NCBI GenBank assembly: GCA_035530195.1
Contig: DATKVG010000212.1
Coordinates: 1 to 17,604 of the forward strand
Source of the DNA: JAPLKX01 sp035530195
GTDB lineage: Bacteria > Hydrogenedentota > Hydrogenedentia > Hydrogenedentales > SLHB01
Reading direction: 5' to 3'
DNA: 17,604 bases
The notes under the pieces were generated by a model that did no database searches, had not been told where the DNA came from, and was given only the letters and a program-made list of their open reading frames with translations. The translations under genes were made by a program, and so were the position numbers. Below, piece by piece: positions 1-7,781 of the stretch. The first letter of the stretch is position 1. Every line of letters begins with the position of its first letter.

Positions 1-2005
1 CCGACGGCCATTTCTTGACGCCAGGCTCGAAATCGGCCATTTCACTGACGAAATCAACACTTTCCCACCTACCGATGACGTAGGGATCGTCAACGAACTG
101 GGGCGGGTTTTCGGAGATGTAGTCGGCGGGATTGATTTTGACATGAGCGGGCGCGGTGGGCGCCGTTGAAGGGCCGACATACTTGAGCACGTAATATTTG
201 GGTGCCATGCCCCTGATACTAACGTCGCCGCTGATCCACTCGAACAGGAGGTACCGTTGGCCGTTCATGTCTTGGATGACGTAACGGGCCAGCGACTTGT
301 CTCCGGGGTGGTAGATGGTCCCATTGCTCCAACTCCACGGCCCGGATGTGCGGCCGCCCTGCATGAACTCCATCCCTTTAAGATAGAAGTCGCCTTGCCA
401 GGATCCGTGTTCTGGGTCGAACTCTTCCACGGTATCGACGAAATCGACCGTCTCCCATTTGCCGACGAGCAGGCGGTCGTTGACGAACGGCGGCGCCGAA
501 TCGGCATGGTATTGTTCAGATCCGCGCACGATAGCCCGTTCAACCGGCGTCGGGGGGACGTCCCCTTGATCCTCGATGGCACCCTGATATTCAAGGACAT
601 AGTAGCTGGGCTTCTGGCCGCGTATCAGCACATCCCCGCTCATCCATTCCATGAACAGGTAACGCTTGCCGCGGATGGTTTTGGTCTCATACTTGGCGTT
701 GGACTGGTCGCCGGGATGGTAGAGCGACCCATTGCCCCACGACCAGGGGCCGGATGTGCGGCCGTTGGGCAGGAAGTCCAACTGCTTGAGATACAACTCG
801 CCTCTGAACTGGCGCTTGCCTGGCTTGAACTTGGCGGGCGAATTCACGAAGTCAACAGCTTTCCACCTGCCCAGAACCGAGGCTCCTTCGTCGGAAACCG
901 TTACAGCCGGCACGCCCTGCTGCTGTCCGCCGGCCGTGCCGAAAAGAAGAGCCGTGGCCGCCACCATTACGAGTCCCGCAGCCGCTATGGCGACGGCGAC
1001 GGGCCGGGCCACGTAGAGCGCCATAGGCCGGGCCGAATCCAGGATGCGCTGCACCCGGTGGCCCAGCGAGCAGTTGAACGCCATCACGCCGGCGCACGCC
1101 AATCTCGACGGGTCCCTCAGGCATCTTTCGGCGACGCTGGTCAGTTGTTCGGCATAATCGGCCCCGCCACCCCCCATCAAAACCACGTAATCGTCGGCAA
1201 TCTCGTCGTTCATCCATTCCATCTTGCTCGTGAATGCGTAGATCAGGGGCTGGAAGAAAAGCAACGCCCGCATGACGCGCCCTGCGAGGTTCCAGAGGCC
1301 GTCGCGCCGGGCCAAGTGGGCCAACTCGTGGTACAGCACGTATCTCAATTGCGAACTGGTCATGCTCACTTCGGGCAGGACAACCGCCGGATTGAGAATG
1401 CCCACCAGGCATGGGCTGTTGACTTCGCCGCTTACCAGCACGGTCGGTGCAGGCACTCTTAGCTTCGACGCCAACCCTGAACAGGCCTTCTGCACGGAAT
1501 GAGGGGCAGGAGTGGCGTCCAACCGCATCCGCCGCATCCAGATGCAAGCCCCGGCAATCCTTAAAAGCAGGACTGCCGTCGTCACCAGGGCGGCTGACGC
1601 AAGCACTATGTACAACACGGAACCTCGGCTCTCCGGGGCAGCTGATGCTGGTCGAGCCTCGATGCGCAAGATCTCGTGACGCGGAGCAAGCGCTGGAGAG
1701 AGTTCCGGCACAGCCGCGACGGGTTCGGGCCGCCCCGGCGGGGTCCGAACGCTGTCGAGAAGGCCTTTGTTCAGCCCCGCCGCGCCCGTGAGTCCCGTCA
1801 CAAGCGGGCTCAGGAAAACGGCCGCCAGTACCACCCGCATAATCGCCGACTGCATCGCCGGCCCCTGGCTTCGTGCCAGCCGTACCGCCAGAAAACCCAC
1901 CGACAGCAACACCGTCGATTGAACCAGCACGCTTACCACCCAAAACGCCCACTGCTCACATAGCACGCCAATGCCCTCTGCATGGAACGCTGCAAAAGCA
2001 CTCAT
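1..2005 (-). CDS. M56-family membrane metalloprotease (BlaR1-like sensor), 3' end beyond window
   Basis: Probable sensor-protease that inactivates the co-encoded BlaI-type repressor; 668 residues are visible and the frame is open to the window edge. Hydrophobic segments at about 19-41, 53-75, 129-150 and 336-355 surround a cytosolic zinc-protease region with HELAH at residues 226-230 and the downstream acidic ligand in DEIAD (E268), the usual M56 arrangement. After the last membrane segment come repeated modules beginning near residues 377, 513 and 643, each opening with G(R/K)W-x-x-VDFV; the first two share GRTSGPWSW and YHPGD. No penicillin-binding domain is seen, so the signal need not be a beta-lactam; I recall similar modules after M56 domains elsewhere, from memory only. 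The start is fixed by an ATGA overlap with the repressor gene. The M56 identity is firm; the ligand is unknown. Confidence 0.88.
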   Translation of the reverse strand, partial: MSAFAAFHAEGIGVLCEQWAFWVVSVLVQSTVLLSVGFLAVRLARSQGPAMQSAIMRVVLAAVFLSPLVTGLTGAAGLNKGLLDSVRTPPGRPEPVAAVPELSPALAPRHEILRIEARPASAAPESRGSVLYIVLASAALVTTAVLLLRIAGACIWMRRMRLDATPAPHSVQKACSGLASKLRVPAPTVLVSGEVNSPCLVGILNPAVVLPEVSMTSSQLRYVLYHELAHLARRDGLWNLAGRVMRALLFFQPLIYAFTSKMEWMNDEIADDYVVLMGGGGADYAEQLTSVAERCLRDPSRLACAGVMAFNCSLGHRVQRILDSARPMALYVARPVAVAIAAAGLVMVAATALLFGTAGGQQQGVPAVTVSDEGASVLGRWKAVDFVNSPAKFKPGKRQFRGELYLKQLDFLPNGRTSGPWSWGNGSLYHPGDQSNAKYETKTIRGKRYLFMEWMSGDVLIRGQKPSYYVLEYQGAIEDQGDVPPTPVERAIVRGSEQYHADSAPPFVNDRLLVGKWETVDFVDTVEEFDPEHGSWQGDFYLKGMEFMQGGRTSGPWSWSNGTIYHPGDKSLARYVIQDMNGQRYLLFEWISGDVSIRGMAPKYYVLKYVGPSTAPTAPAHVKINPADYISENPPQFVDDPYVIGRWESVDFVSEMADFEPGVKKWPS

Positions 2006-2397
2006 GGCTGTTCCTCCCTCTTCTTTTTCCCACGCGCTTCATGGATCAAATTACGGATATTATTGAGTTCCTCACCGGAAATCCGCTCATTCTTCAGAAG
2101 GTACGAAATCAGGCTTGATGCCGAACCTTCAAACATTCGATCGATAAAGCCCTGGACAGCCGGAACCCGGATCGCGTCGGGTTCAACCAAAGCGCGGAAA
2201 TAAAACGTATGGTCGCGGGTCGTGTGGCCCACAGCCCCCTTCGTCTCGAGTTTCCGCAAGAGGGTTTGCACCGTGCTGCGCGCAAGCGGGTTGGACTCGT
2301 TCAGCGCCAGCGTGATTTCGCGGGCCGTGAGAGGGCCCCGGCTCCACAACAATTGCATTATGTGAAGCTGAATCTTTCCAAGCCGCGGCAGTAACAT
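2002..2397 (-). CDS. BlaI/MecI/CopY-family winged-helix repressor
   Basis: Transcriptional repressor, 131 aa, a usual length for the family (about 120-140). Residues 5-70 form the winged helix, with the recognition-helix stretch STVQTLLRKLETKG at 41-54, followed by a helical C-terminal dimerisation region (about 75-125) and a very basic tail (KKKREE). Family members bind dyad operators and are cleaved or released after a signal from a partner M56 protease. That partner follows directly with a 4-base ATGA overlap. The ATG is preceded by GGGAGG at suitable distance. Two TAC-N4-GTA boxes overlap its promoter, which fits autorepression of the two-gene operon. What else it controls cannot be seen here. 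Confidence 0.93.
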   Translation of the reverse strand: MLLPRLGKIQLHIMQLLWSRGPLTAREITLALNESNPLARSTVQTLLRKLETKGAVGHTTRDHTFYFRALVEPDAIRVPAVQGFIDRMFEGSASSLISYLLKNERISGEELNNIRNLIHEARGKKKREEQP

Positions 2398-2425
2398 CTC
2401 AACGCCCTCCCAGCCGACAGGTTGT

Positions 2426-2464
2426 TACTAAAGTAAATTTACCAAAGTAGACACTCCCTGTCAA
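2426..2464 (-). promoter_or_regulatory. Promoter with two BlaI/CopY-like operator boxes
   Basis: Read on the minus strand, TTGACA (2464-2459) is followed after exactly 17 bases by TAAATT (2441-2436). Two boxes, TACTTTGGTA (2449-2440) and TACTTTAGTA (2435-2426), lie between the -35 element and the start region with centres 14 bp apart. Both fit TAC-N4-GTA, the core seen in operators of the BlaI/MecI/CopY family (TACANNTGTA in CopY). One box covers the end of the spacer and edge of the -10 element, so a bound repressor would block polymerase. Function is inferred. Confidence 0.75.
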
Positions 2465-2540
2465 GCAGAAAAATCGGCCACAAAGGAAAGCCCCATCTCG
2501 CCCGCACTCCTTGGAACGGCCTGGGACACAGCCGAGGCGG

Positions 2541-3938
2541 TTATTTCCCGATGCAGAATGAGGAGAAGATGGTGGCGAGGATGTCTTCGGGGGTGGTTTC
2601 GCCGGTGATTTCTCCGAGCGCATCGAGCGCTTCGCGGAGGTCGGCGGCGAGGAATTCGGGGGATGCGTTGAAGTTGTCGAGTAGGCGCGTGACGGCGGTG
2701 GCGGCCCTGTGCAGGCTGTCGCGTTGATGTGCGCGCGAGATCAGGCCGTGCTCGGGCGCGATTGCGGCCGAACCCAGCAACAGCCTTCCGAGGGCCTCTT
2801 CGAGATCGTTCAATCCGTCGCCCATGATTGCGGATACGGGGGTGCACCCCGCAAACCGGCCTGCCCAACCGGGCGGCGGGGCGGTCGGCGCCAGGTCGAT
2901 TTTGTTCCATGCAACCCAAACGGGGCGCTCCAACGCCTCGAGTTCCGCGGCAAGCGCCTCATCTTCCGGCCCGGCGGCTGCCGCATCCACAACCAGCAGG
3001 ACAAAGTCGGCGTTCCGTACGGCATCCCGAGCGATTTTCACGCCGATCCGCTCGACGGCGTCGTGGGTGTCTCGCAAGCCGGCGGTATCCGTGATGCGAA
3101 TGGGGATGCCGGCAAGCGTAATAAGCTCCTCGATGCGGTCGCGCGTAGTGCCGGGTACGGCGGAGACGATGGCGCGGGAGTCACGCAACAGGGCGTTAAA
3201 CAGGCTGGATTTGCCGACGTTGGGCCGCCCGGCGATGGCCATCCCTGCACCTTCTCGGTAAAGCCTGCCGGCTTCGGCGGTATCGAGCAGGGCCTGCATG
3301 CCGGCGAGTGCGCCATCAAGTGTGTCGCGGAGGGCCGGGCCGACCAGGTCGGGGAGGTCTTCGTCGGGGAAATCCACGGCGGCTTCGACACGCGCCAACG
3401 CGTCAACCAAGACTGTCTTGATGAGGCCAATGTCGCGCGAAAGTGTGCCGGAGGCCGCGGACGCGGCGGCCCTGAGGCTGGCCTGGGTTCTCGCGCGGAT
3501 CGTGTCGATGACGGCCTCGGCCTGGACGAGGTCGATGCGGCCGTTGAGGAACGCCCGTTGGGTGAACTCGCCGGGCTCGGCGAGGCGCGCGCCGCCGGTC
3601 AAGACCTGGTCGAGCACGGCGTTCAATGGGCCGGCCCCGCCATGGCAGTTGATCTCGACCACGTCCTCGCGCGTGTAAGAGTGCGGCGCGCGCATAATGT
3701 GGAGCAGCACTTCGTCGACAATGGCGCCTTGAGCCGTGACAACATGGCCGTACTGGACCCGCCCACGGCCTTTCGCCACTCCGTTGCCTGAAGCAGGCCT
3801 GAACAGCGCTGCCGCTATGGGCATCGCGGAAGGCCCGCTGATTCTGACGATCCCGATGCCGCCTTCGCCGGGCGGCGTCGAGATCGCCGCAATCGTGTCC
3901 TCAAGACTCTTGCGCGTCGCTGTCTGCTGCCTCCTCAT
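2541..3938 (-). CDS. mnmE: tRNA uridine-5-carboxymethylaminomethyl modification GTPase MnmE
   Basis: With MnmG, MnmE modifies the wobble uridine (U34) of certain tRNAs in a GTP- and folate-dependent reaction. The product is 465 aa, close to the usual 450-460. Seen in order: the N-terminal folate-binding domain (DTIAAISTPPGEGGIGIVRI, about 14-33), the helical domain, the inserted G domain with GRPNVGKSS (237-245), TTRD (264-267), DTAG (284-287) and NKID (345-348), and the invariant C-terminal FCIGK whose Cys is needed for modification. The frame is open further upstream, but the MnmE homology begins just after the ATG at 3938, so that start was chosen. It overlaps the end of jag by 38 bases, and two further in-frame ATGs (3959, 3980) lie in a tandem repeat. 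No strong ribosome site is seen, which suggests coupling to jag translation. Confidence 0.95.
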   Translation of the reverse strand: MRRQQTATRKSLEDTIAAISTPPGEGGIGIVRISGPSAMPIAAALFRPASGNGVAKGRGRVQYGHVVTAQGAIVDEVLLHIMRAPHSYTREDVVEINCHGGAGPLNAVLDQVLTGGARLAEPGEFTQRAFLNGRIDLVQAEAVIDTIRARTQASLRAAASAASGTLSRDIGLIKTVLVDALARVEAAVDFPDEDLPDLVGPALRDTLDGALAGMQALLDTAEAGRLYREGAGMAIAGRPNVGKSSLFNALLRDSRAIVSAVPGTTRDRIEELITLAGIPIRITDTAGLRDTHDAVERIGVKIARDAVRNADFVLLVVDAAAAGPEDEALAAELEALERPVWVAWNKIDLAPTAPPPGWAGRFAGCTPVSAIMGDGLNDLEEALGRLLLGSAAIAPEHGLISRAHQRDSLHRAATAVTRLLDNFNASPEFLAADLREALDALGEITGETTPEDILATIFSSFCIGK

Positions 3939-5196
3939 CGGGAGCGATGATGTCCTCATCGGGAGCGACGACGTCCTCATCAGGGGCGATGATGTCCTCG
4001 TCTTCCGTCGCAACGGCGGCAGGCTCGGAGGAGGGACGCGATGACTCGCCGCGGCCGTTCCGCCGTCCTCGCCCGCCGCGGGGCCGGCGTGGGCGGCCAG
4101 TATCGCGGTCGCCGGTGCGGACCAGATTCTTAGGCGAGATGACGACGGTACGGATCGAAGACGTGCCCAGACTGAACGTGCGGACGTCGGGGTCGTCCTG
4201 GAGCGTGAGGTGGATAATGCGCCGCTCCTGGGGGCTAAGCGGCTTGACACGAACGTCGCGGCCGGTTTCTTTTGCACGCTCGGCGAGATGACGCGCCATC
4301 TCCTCGAGGTTTTCACGCCGCCGGTCGAGATAGCTCTCAACATCAACGATAAATCGTTCAACGGTTTCGCCGTCGCCGGGCCGCATCATTCTGTTGAGCA
4401 GGTACTGGAGGGCCTGGAGGTTTCTTCCTTTCCGGCCAATCAGTATGGCGGAATCCGGAGATTCGACGTTGACACGGGCGCGGCCGTCTTCGGTCAGGCT
4501 GCTGGTTACTTGGGCCTCGATTCCCATCTTGTTGACAATCTCGGCCAGAAGGGAGGCCGCCTCTTCGCGCCGGGTATCGCTGACGGGCGCCAAGTCGCGC
4601 TCCTCTTCCCGCACCGGCGCGGGGGCCGGCTCAGGTGCCGGCGAGGTTTCTGCGGACGGCGGTTCGGGCCGGGCTTCGCGCGGTTCGCGCCGCTTTGGCC
4701 GCTGTGGCCGTTCGGCCCGTTCAGGCCTTGCTGGCCGCTCAGGCCGCGGGCCGCGCTCAGGACGCGGCGGCCGTTCCGGGCGCGGGCCGCACTCGGGCCG
4801 CTCGGGCCGGGCGGGCCGTTCGGGCCGGGCAGGCCGTTCTTCGCGAGCGGCGGGCCGTTCGCCTCGGCGGCCTCTGTCTCGGTCTCTGTCGCCGCGGTCG
4901 CTACGTGGCCGCTCGCGGTCTTTGTCCCGGTCACGCTCTCGTTCGCCGCGCGGCTGTTCGCGATCTCTGTCCCGATCCCGGTCTCTGTCCCGTTCACGTT
5001 CACCGCGGCGGCGTGTGGGGACGTCTTTTTCGAGCGTGAGCTTTACTTTGACGTCGCGGGCGCCGATGCCGAAGATGCCGCGGCTGCCTTCGTCGAGGAT
5101 TTCAATTTGAACTTCGTGAAGTTCGGCTCCGAGTTGTTCGAGTGCCTTTTTAATGGCTTCTTGTCTTGTTTTGGCGGTAGTTTCCACCGATCTCAT
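3901..5196 (-). CDS. khpB: Jag/KhpB (SpoIIIJ-associated) KH-R3H RNA-binding protein with extended linker
   Basis: RNA-binding protein of the Jag/KhpB/EloR family, normally encoded beside yidC and implicated in post-transcriptional control and cell elongation in other bacteria. Order of domains: Jag_N (about 1-57), a very long charged linker (about 61-200) made of RD, RE, RPERPAR-type runs, a KH domain (about 210-285) with the GxxG loop GRKG at 254-257, and an R3H domain (about 288-355) with R325-xxx-H329. The C-terminus adds an RGG-like patch (371-383) and an acidic DED(I/V)(I/V)AP repeat (399-419). At 431 aa it is about twice the usual size because of linker and tail. GGAGG lies about 12 bases before the ATG. 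The identity is secure. Confidence 0.94.
   Translation of the reverse strand: MRSVETTAKTRQEAIKKALEQLGAELHEVQIEILDEGSRGIFGIGARDVKVKLTLEKDVPTRRRGERERDRDRDRDRDREQPRGERERDRDKDRERPRSDRGDRDRDRGRRGERPAAREERPARPERPARPERPECGPRPERPPRPERGPRPERPARPERAERPQRPKRREPREARPEPPSAETSPAPEPAPAPVREEERDLAPVSDTRREEAASLLAEIVNKMGIEAQVTSSLTEDGRARVNVESPDSAILIGRKGRNLQALQYLLNRMMRPGDGETVERFIVDVESYLDRRRENLEEMARHLAERAKETGRDVRVKPLSPQERRIIHLTLQDDPDVRTFSLGTSSIRTVVISPKNLVRTGDRDTGRPRRPRGGRGRRNGRGESSRPSSEPAAVATEDEDIIAPDEDVVAPDEDIIAPDEEAADSDAQES
3940..4002. repeat. 21-bp tandem repeat, three units, in the jag 3' end and mnmE start
   Basis: Three near-identical 21-base units encode DEDIIAP, DEDVVAP and DEDIIAP in jag, with a partial fourth unit (DEE) extending towards 3931. 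In the mnmE frame the same bases read MRTSSLP units, so they also supply alternative upstream ATGs for mnmE. As 21 is a multiple of three, gain or loss of a unit would keep both frames. Confidence 0.85.
4597..5016. repeat. Low-complexity GC-rich coding tract (Jag Arg/Asp/Glu/Pro linker)
   Basis: The stretch encoding Jag residues 61-200 is imperfectly repetitive: first RD/RE dipeptide runs, then RPERPAR and GPRPERP hexads to heptads, then a Pro/Ala/Glu section. It creates several long spurious frames on the other strand. It is a coding repeat, not a separate element. Confidence 0.7.
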
Positions 5197-5221
5197 CTTA
5201 AAAACGTTCCTCCGTCTGAGA

Positions 5222-5257
5222 GGCCGGTCTCATTGCCGGCCATTGGGTTGTGACCCA
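5222..5257. other. Two inverted repeats in the yidC-jag gap
   Basis: The 96-base gap holds GGCCGG (5222-5227) pairing with CCGGCC (5236-5241), and TGGGT (5244-5248) pairing with ACCCA (5253-5257). Neither is followed by a T-run on the transcribed minus strand, so these are more likely mRNA hairpins than intrinsic terminators. Function unknown. Confidence 0.5.
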
Positions 5258-5292
5258 CTTGCCCTTGTTGGCTGCGCCGCCGGTGGTGGATG

Positions 5293-7098
5293 TCATTTGG
5301 ATTTCCTCTTGGAGTCCTTCTTGGCTTCTTTCTCCAACTGGCGCTTTCTAGCCATGGCAGCGGTGTAAAAATGCTGCTTTTTAGGAGGGGTCTTTTTGGG
5401 TTGCAATTCGATTTCGCCCACACGGACGAACTTCTGCTGGAGCATGCCCAGCACGGTGCTGGTGAGGATGTACAGGTTGAGGCCGGAGGCCATGTTGTAG
5501 CAGATAAAGCTGAAGAACACCGGCATGATGTTCATCATCAGCTTCTGCTGCGGGTTGGTGGCGGGGCCGGTGGTGGGGATGACTTTCTGGCTGGCCACCA
5601 TGCTGATGCCCATCAGGATCGGGAGCAGGTTGATGTACTCAAACATGCCCACCAGCGGCACGTTCGCCAGCCCGGGCAGGTGGAACAGGTGGTCCGGCTG
5701 GGAAAGGTCCGTTATCCACAGCAAGAAATGGGCGCCGCGCAGTTCGTACGCTTGCCACAGCATCCGGTAAAGGGCAATGAACACCGGCATCTGCAACAGC
5801 ATGGGAAAACAGCCGCCGACCGGGTTCACGCCTCGCTCCCGGTACATCTCCATCATTTTCTTGTTCAGTTCCTGCTGATTTTCGCCATATTTTTCCTTGA
5901 GTTGCTCGAGTTCGGGCCCAAGAAGCTGCATTTTCTTCATGCTTTTCATGCTCTTGAGCGTCAGCGGGAACATCGCTATCCGAACCACCGCCGTCAGAAA
6001 AATGATGGCAAGCCCGTAGTTGGCGATTATGTGTGCGTAGAACCAGTTCAGGAGGGCCAGCAGCAGTTTGGCGAACCAGTCCATCCACCACCAACTCTTA
6101 CCAAAGAATTGCTGGGCCGTCTCAAGGGTTTTCCAGCCTTGCGTCAGTGCTACCTGCTCGTTGGGGCCGAGATACACACGGAACCCGTGGGTCTGGGTTT
6201 CGCCGGGCGCGAGGCTGAACCGGGGCGTTCCGAGCCCGACGCAGAAATCGCCGGGCACGCCTTCGGCGAGGCCGGCAGCCCCTTCAAACTCGGGCTTGAG
6301 CGCTACGACAAAGTAGGTGCTTTTCACGGCGATCCAGTCGACGGCGGGGGTCGTCATGAAATAGGGAGCGCCATTCTTGGACATCTTGGCGGTCGGCACT
6401 TCCTCGTTTTGGCCGCCCTTATGCCAGACAACGAGCTGCCCACCACGCATTTTTTGGTCGCCGGAGGTGACGTTGGGAGCCCAATTGAGGTAGTACGCGG
6501 GCGTCTGGTCCAACCCGAACGCGAGGTCTTCGGCAGCCAAGCTGCGATAGGCCACCTCGATCTCGAGCACGTGGGTTTGCGGGTCGAGCGTGAATTTCTT
6601 CTGGATCGCGCCGCGACCGGGGATCGTGAGTTCGAAAACGATCGAATTGCCGCCGTTTTGCGCCACTTCCCACAGCCGGTGGTCGAGTTGGTCTCGTAGC
6701 CCCTCCTCGGTGAAGCTGAGCCCGAGGGGATAGACGGCTTGGGTGTCGGGTTTGGCGGATTGGGGGACGAGTTGTTGCACCCCGCCGCTGTTCTGGGCCA
6801 GGACGGACGCCTGCTTGAGCCGGGCCCCGATCCGCGTAAAAACGAGATCCAGGTTCTGGTTCGACAGGCGCGCCTCGTATGCAGCGGGATCGTCAATGTC
6901 CGGGACCGGAGGGAGTTCAGGCCAGACCGGCTGGGCAGGTTCAGTCTGTGCCGCATCCCGTTGTGTCGACTCCTGCTGGGACTGGATGGGCTTTGGCGCC
7001 GGCGCGGGCTGTTTCGGGGGCGGCGGAAGGAAGAACTTGAAATAAACAACAACCAGTACGGCCATGAGAATGAAGGCAATCAGTTGATTGCGCATCAT
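5293..7098 (-). CDS. yidC: Membrane protein insertase YidC
   Basis: Insertase for inner-membrane proteins, acting alone or with Sec. The product is 601 aa, the long Gram-negative form. Residues 5-24 are an N-terminal membrane anchor, followed by a Pro/Gln-rich linker (25-70), the periplasmic beta-rich domain (about 75-320), and the conserved insertase core (about 340-560). The core contains the membrane segment IIFLTAVVRIAMFPLT with R373, matching the groove arginine of the family, then the cytosolic helical hairpin (about 384-425) and further membrane segments near 432-450, 485-505 and 523-550. The tail is strongly basic. The frame extends upstream, but ATG 7098 (or the adjacent ATG 7095) gives the expected anchor and is preceded by AAGGAG. 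It lies in the rpmH-rnpA-yidD-yidC-jag-mnmE block. Confidence 0.97.
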   Translation of the reverse strand: MMRNQLIAFILMAVLVVVYFKFFLPPPPKQPAPAPKPIQSQQESTQRDAAQTEPAQPVWPELPPVPDIDDPAAYEARLSNQNLDLVFTRIGARLKQASVLAQNSGGVQQLVPQSAKPDTQAVYPLGLSFTEEGLRDQLDHRLWEVAQNGGNSIVFELTIPGRGAIQKKFTLDPQTHVLEIEVAYRSLAAEDLAFGLDQTPAYYLNWAPNVTSGDQKMRGGQLVVWHKGGQNEEVPTAKMSKNGAPYFMTTPAVDWIAVKSTYFVVALKPEFEGAAGLAEGVPGDFCVGLGTPRFSLAPGETQTHGFRVYLGPNEQVALTQGWKTLETAQQFFGKSWWWMDWFAKLLLALLNWFYAHIIANYGLAIIFLTAVVRIAMFPLTLKSMKSMKKMQLLGPELEQLKEKYGENQQELNKKMMEMYRERGVNPVGGCFPMLLQMPVFIALYRMLWQAYELRGAHFLLWITDLSQPDHLFHLPGLANVPLVGMFEYINLLPILMGISMVASQKVIPTTGPATNPQQKLMMNIMPVFFSFICYNMASGLNLYILTSTVLGMLQQKFVRVGEIELQPKKTPPKKQHFYTAAMARKRQLEKEAKKDSKRKSK

Positions 7099-7141
7099 CT
7101 CCTTCTCGTGCTTATCCTCCAAACTTCTGGACTCCAAGCCG

Positions 7142-7159
7142 CGCGCGTAAGAACGCGCG
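7142..7159. other. Perfect inverted repeat in the yidD-yidC gap
   Basis: CGCGCGT (7142-7148) and ACGCGCG (7153-7159) form a 7-bp stem with a 4-base loop. No T-run follows on the minus strand, so it is probably an mRNA hairpin that allows read-through into yidC, perhaps affecting stability or processing. Confidence 0.55.
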
Positions 7160-7175
7160 TGGCGTTGGATGAGCC

Positions 7176-7409
7176 TTATGCGCCTTGCCCGCGCCGTTTC
7201 GGGACCGGATCGCTCCCGCCACGGCAGAACGGTTGGCACCGCAGGATGCGCCAGATCGCATAGCCGAAGCCGATGATGGCCCCGTGAAGACGAATGGCGT
7301 CGATGGCATACTGGGAACAGGAGGGGGTGAACCTGCAATTGTCGCCGAGCATGGGCGAGATGGCGATTTGGTACGCGCGGATCAGCGCCACCAGAACTCT
7401 AGCCACCAA
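7176..7409 (-). CDS. yidD: Membrane protein insertion efficiency factor YidD
   Basis: Small membrane-associated protein of 77 aa that assists YidC-dependent insertion. Family marks are the amphipathic N-terminus (VLVALIRAYQIAISPML), the C-RFTPS-C motif (C25 to C31), SQYAIDAI, and the closing RILRCQPFCRGGSDPVP. It overlaps rnpA by 11 bases, as is common for this pair. The first codon used here is TTG at 7409; a GTG one codon later (7406) is equally possible, and GGGAG lies a suitable distance before both. Identity is firm, the exact start less so. Confidence 0.94.
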   Translation of the reverse strand: MVARVLVALIRAYQIAISPMLGDNCRFTPSCSQYAIDAIRLHGAIIGFGYAIWRILRCQPFCRGGSDPVPKRRGQGA

Positions 7410-7755
7410 CCAAATCTCCCGTCTGGAAGAACTGCCGTATCGCCGACTCCCATTGGCCGTAGCTCCAACCCGCCGCGGCGGGCCGGGCGACTACTACGAT
7501 GTGGACGTCTTGCGGCAACTGCTCGCGGTGCTTGCGGTATACTTCGCGGATGTAGCGTTTAACGCGGTTACGCACCACGGCCCCGCCGACTTTACGCGAC
7601 ACGGCGCACCCCATTTTCCGTCCCTGGCCTGCCTGCCGGACCCAATAGCCGATGAACGCCTCCCCGACGTATTTCTCACCGGTCGAGTAAACACGTAGAA
7701 ATTGGCTTCTACGGGTGAGGCGCTCACGCTGAGGAAATCTCTGCTGGCCCGGCAC
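7399..7755 (-). CDS. rnpA: Ribonuclease P protein component
   Basis: Protein subunit of RNase P, which with its catalytic RNA removes the 5' leader of precursor tRNAs. The product is 118 aa, a normal size. The family signature RNRVKRYIRE, with the RNR core at residues 62-64, is intact, as is the N-terminal LTRRSQFLRVY segment; AVSRKVGGAVVRNR precedes the basic helix. It starts with GTG at 7755 after only a weak ribosome site, lies 45 bases after rpmH, and overlaps yidD at its end. A perfect hairpin sits in the rpmH-rnpA gap. Confidence 0.95.
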   Translation of the reverse strand: MPGQQRFPQRERLTRRSQFLRVYSTGEKYVGEAFIGYWVRQAGQGRKMGCAVSRKVGGAVVRNRVKRYIREVYRKHREQLPQDVHIVVVARPAAAGWSYGQWESAIRQFFQTGDLVGG

Positions 7756-7781
7756 AAAGGCTCATCTACCTATTTCTTTAC

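Noticed and set aside
852..1952. Minus-strand open frame of 366 codons and the plus-strand frame 257-1462
   Set aside because: Both overlap the M56 gene in other frames; only the M56 frame has HELAH, membrane segments and coupling to the repressor.
2465..2540. Possible terminator between mnmE and the repressor promoter
   Set aside because: A short T-run (GATTTTTC on the minus strand) is present but only about 3 bp of pairing precedes it.
2709..3791. Long open frame of 360 codons on the plus strand
   Set aside because: Lies opposite mnmE, whose GTPase motifs and C-terminal FCIGK are all intact; the frame has no family resemblance and is a GC-bias shadow.
4210..5253. Long plus-strand open frame opposite jag
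   Set aside because: Its Arg/Pro/Gly-rich content mirrors the repetitive Jag linker; no recognisable domain.
5712..5720. TTATCCACA, a perfect DnaA box
   Set aside because: Single occurrence inside the conserved yidC core; no cluster of boxes or AT-rich unwinding region around it, so not an origin.
5290..6699. Plus-strand open frame of 469 codons
   Set aside because: Antisense to yidC, which is unmistakable; His-rich composition is a shadow effect.
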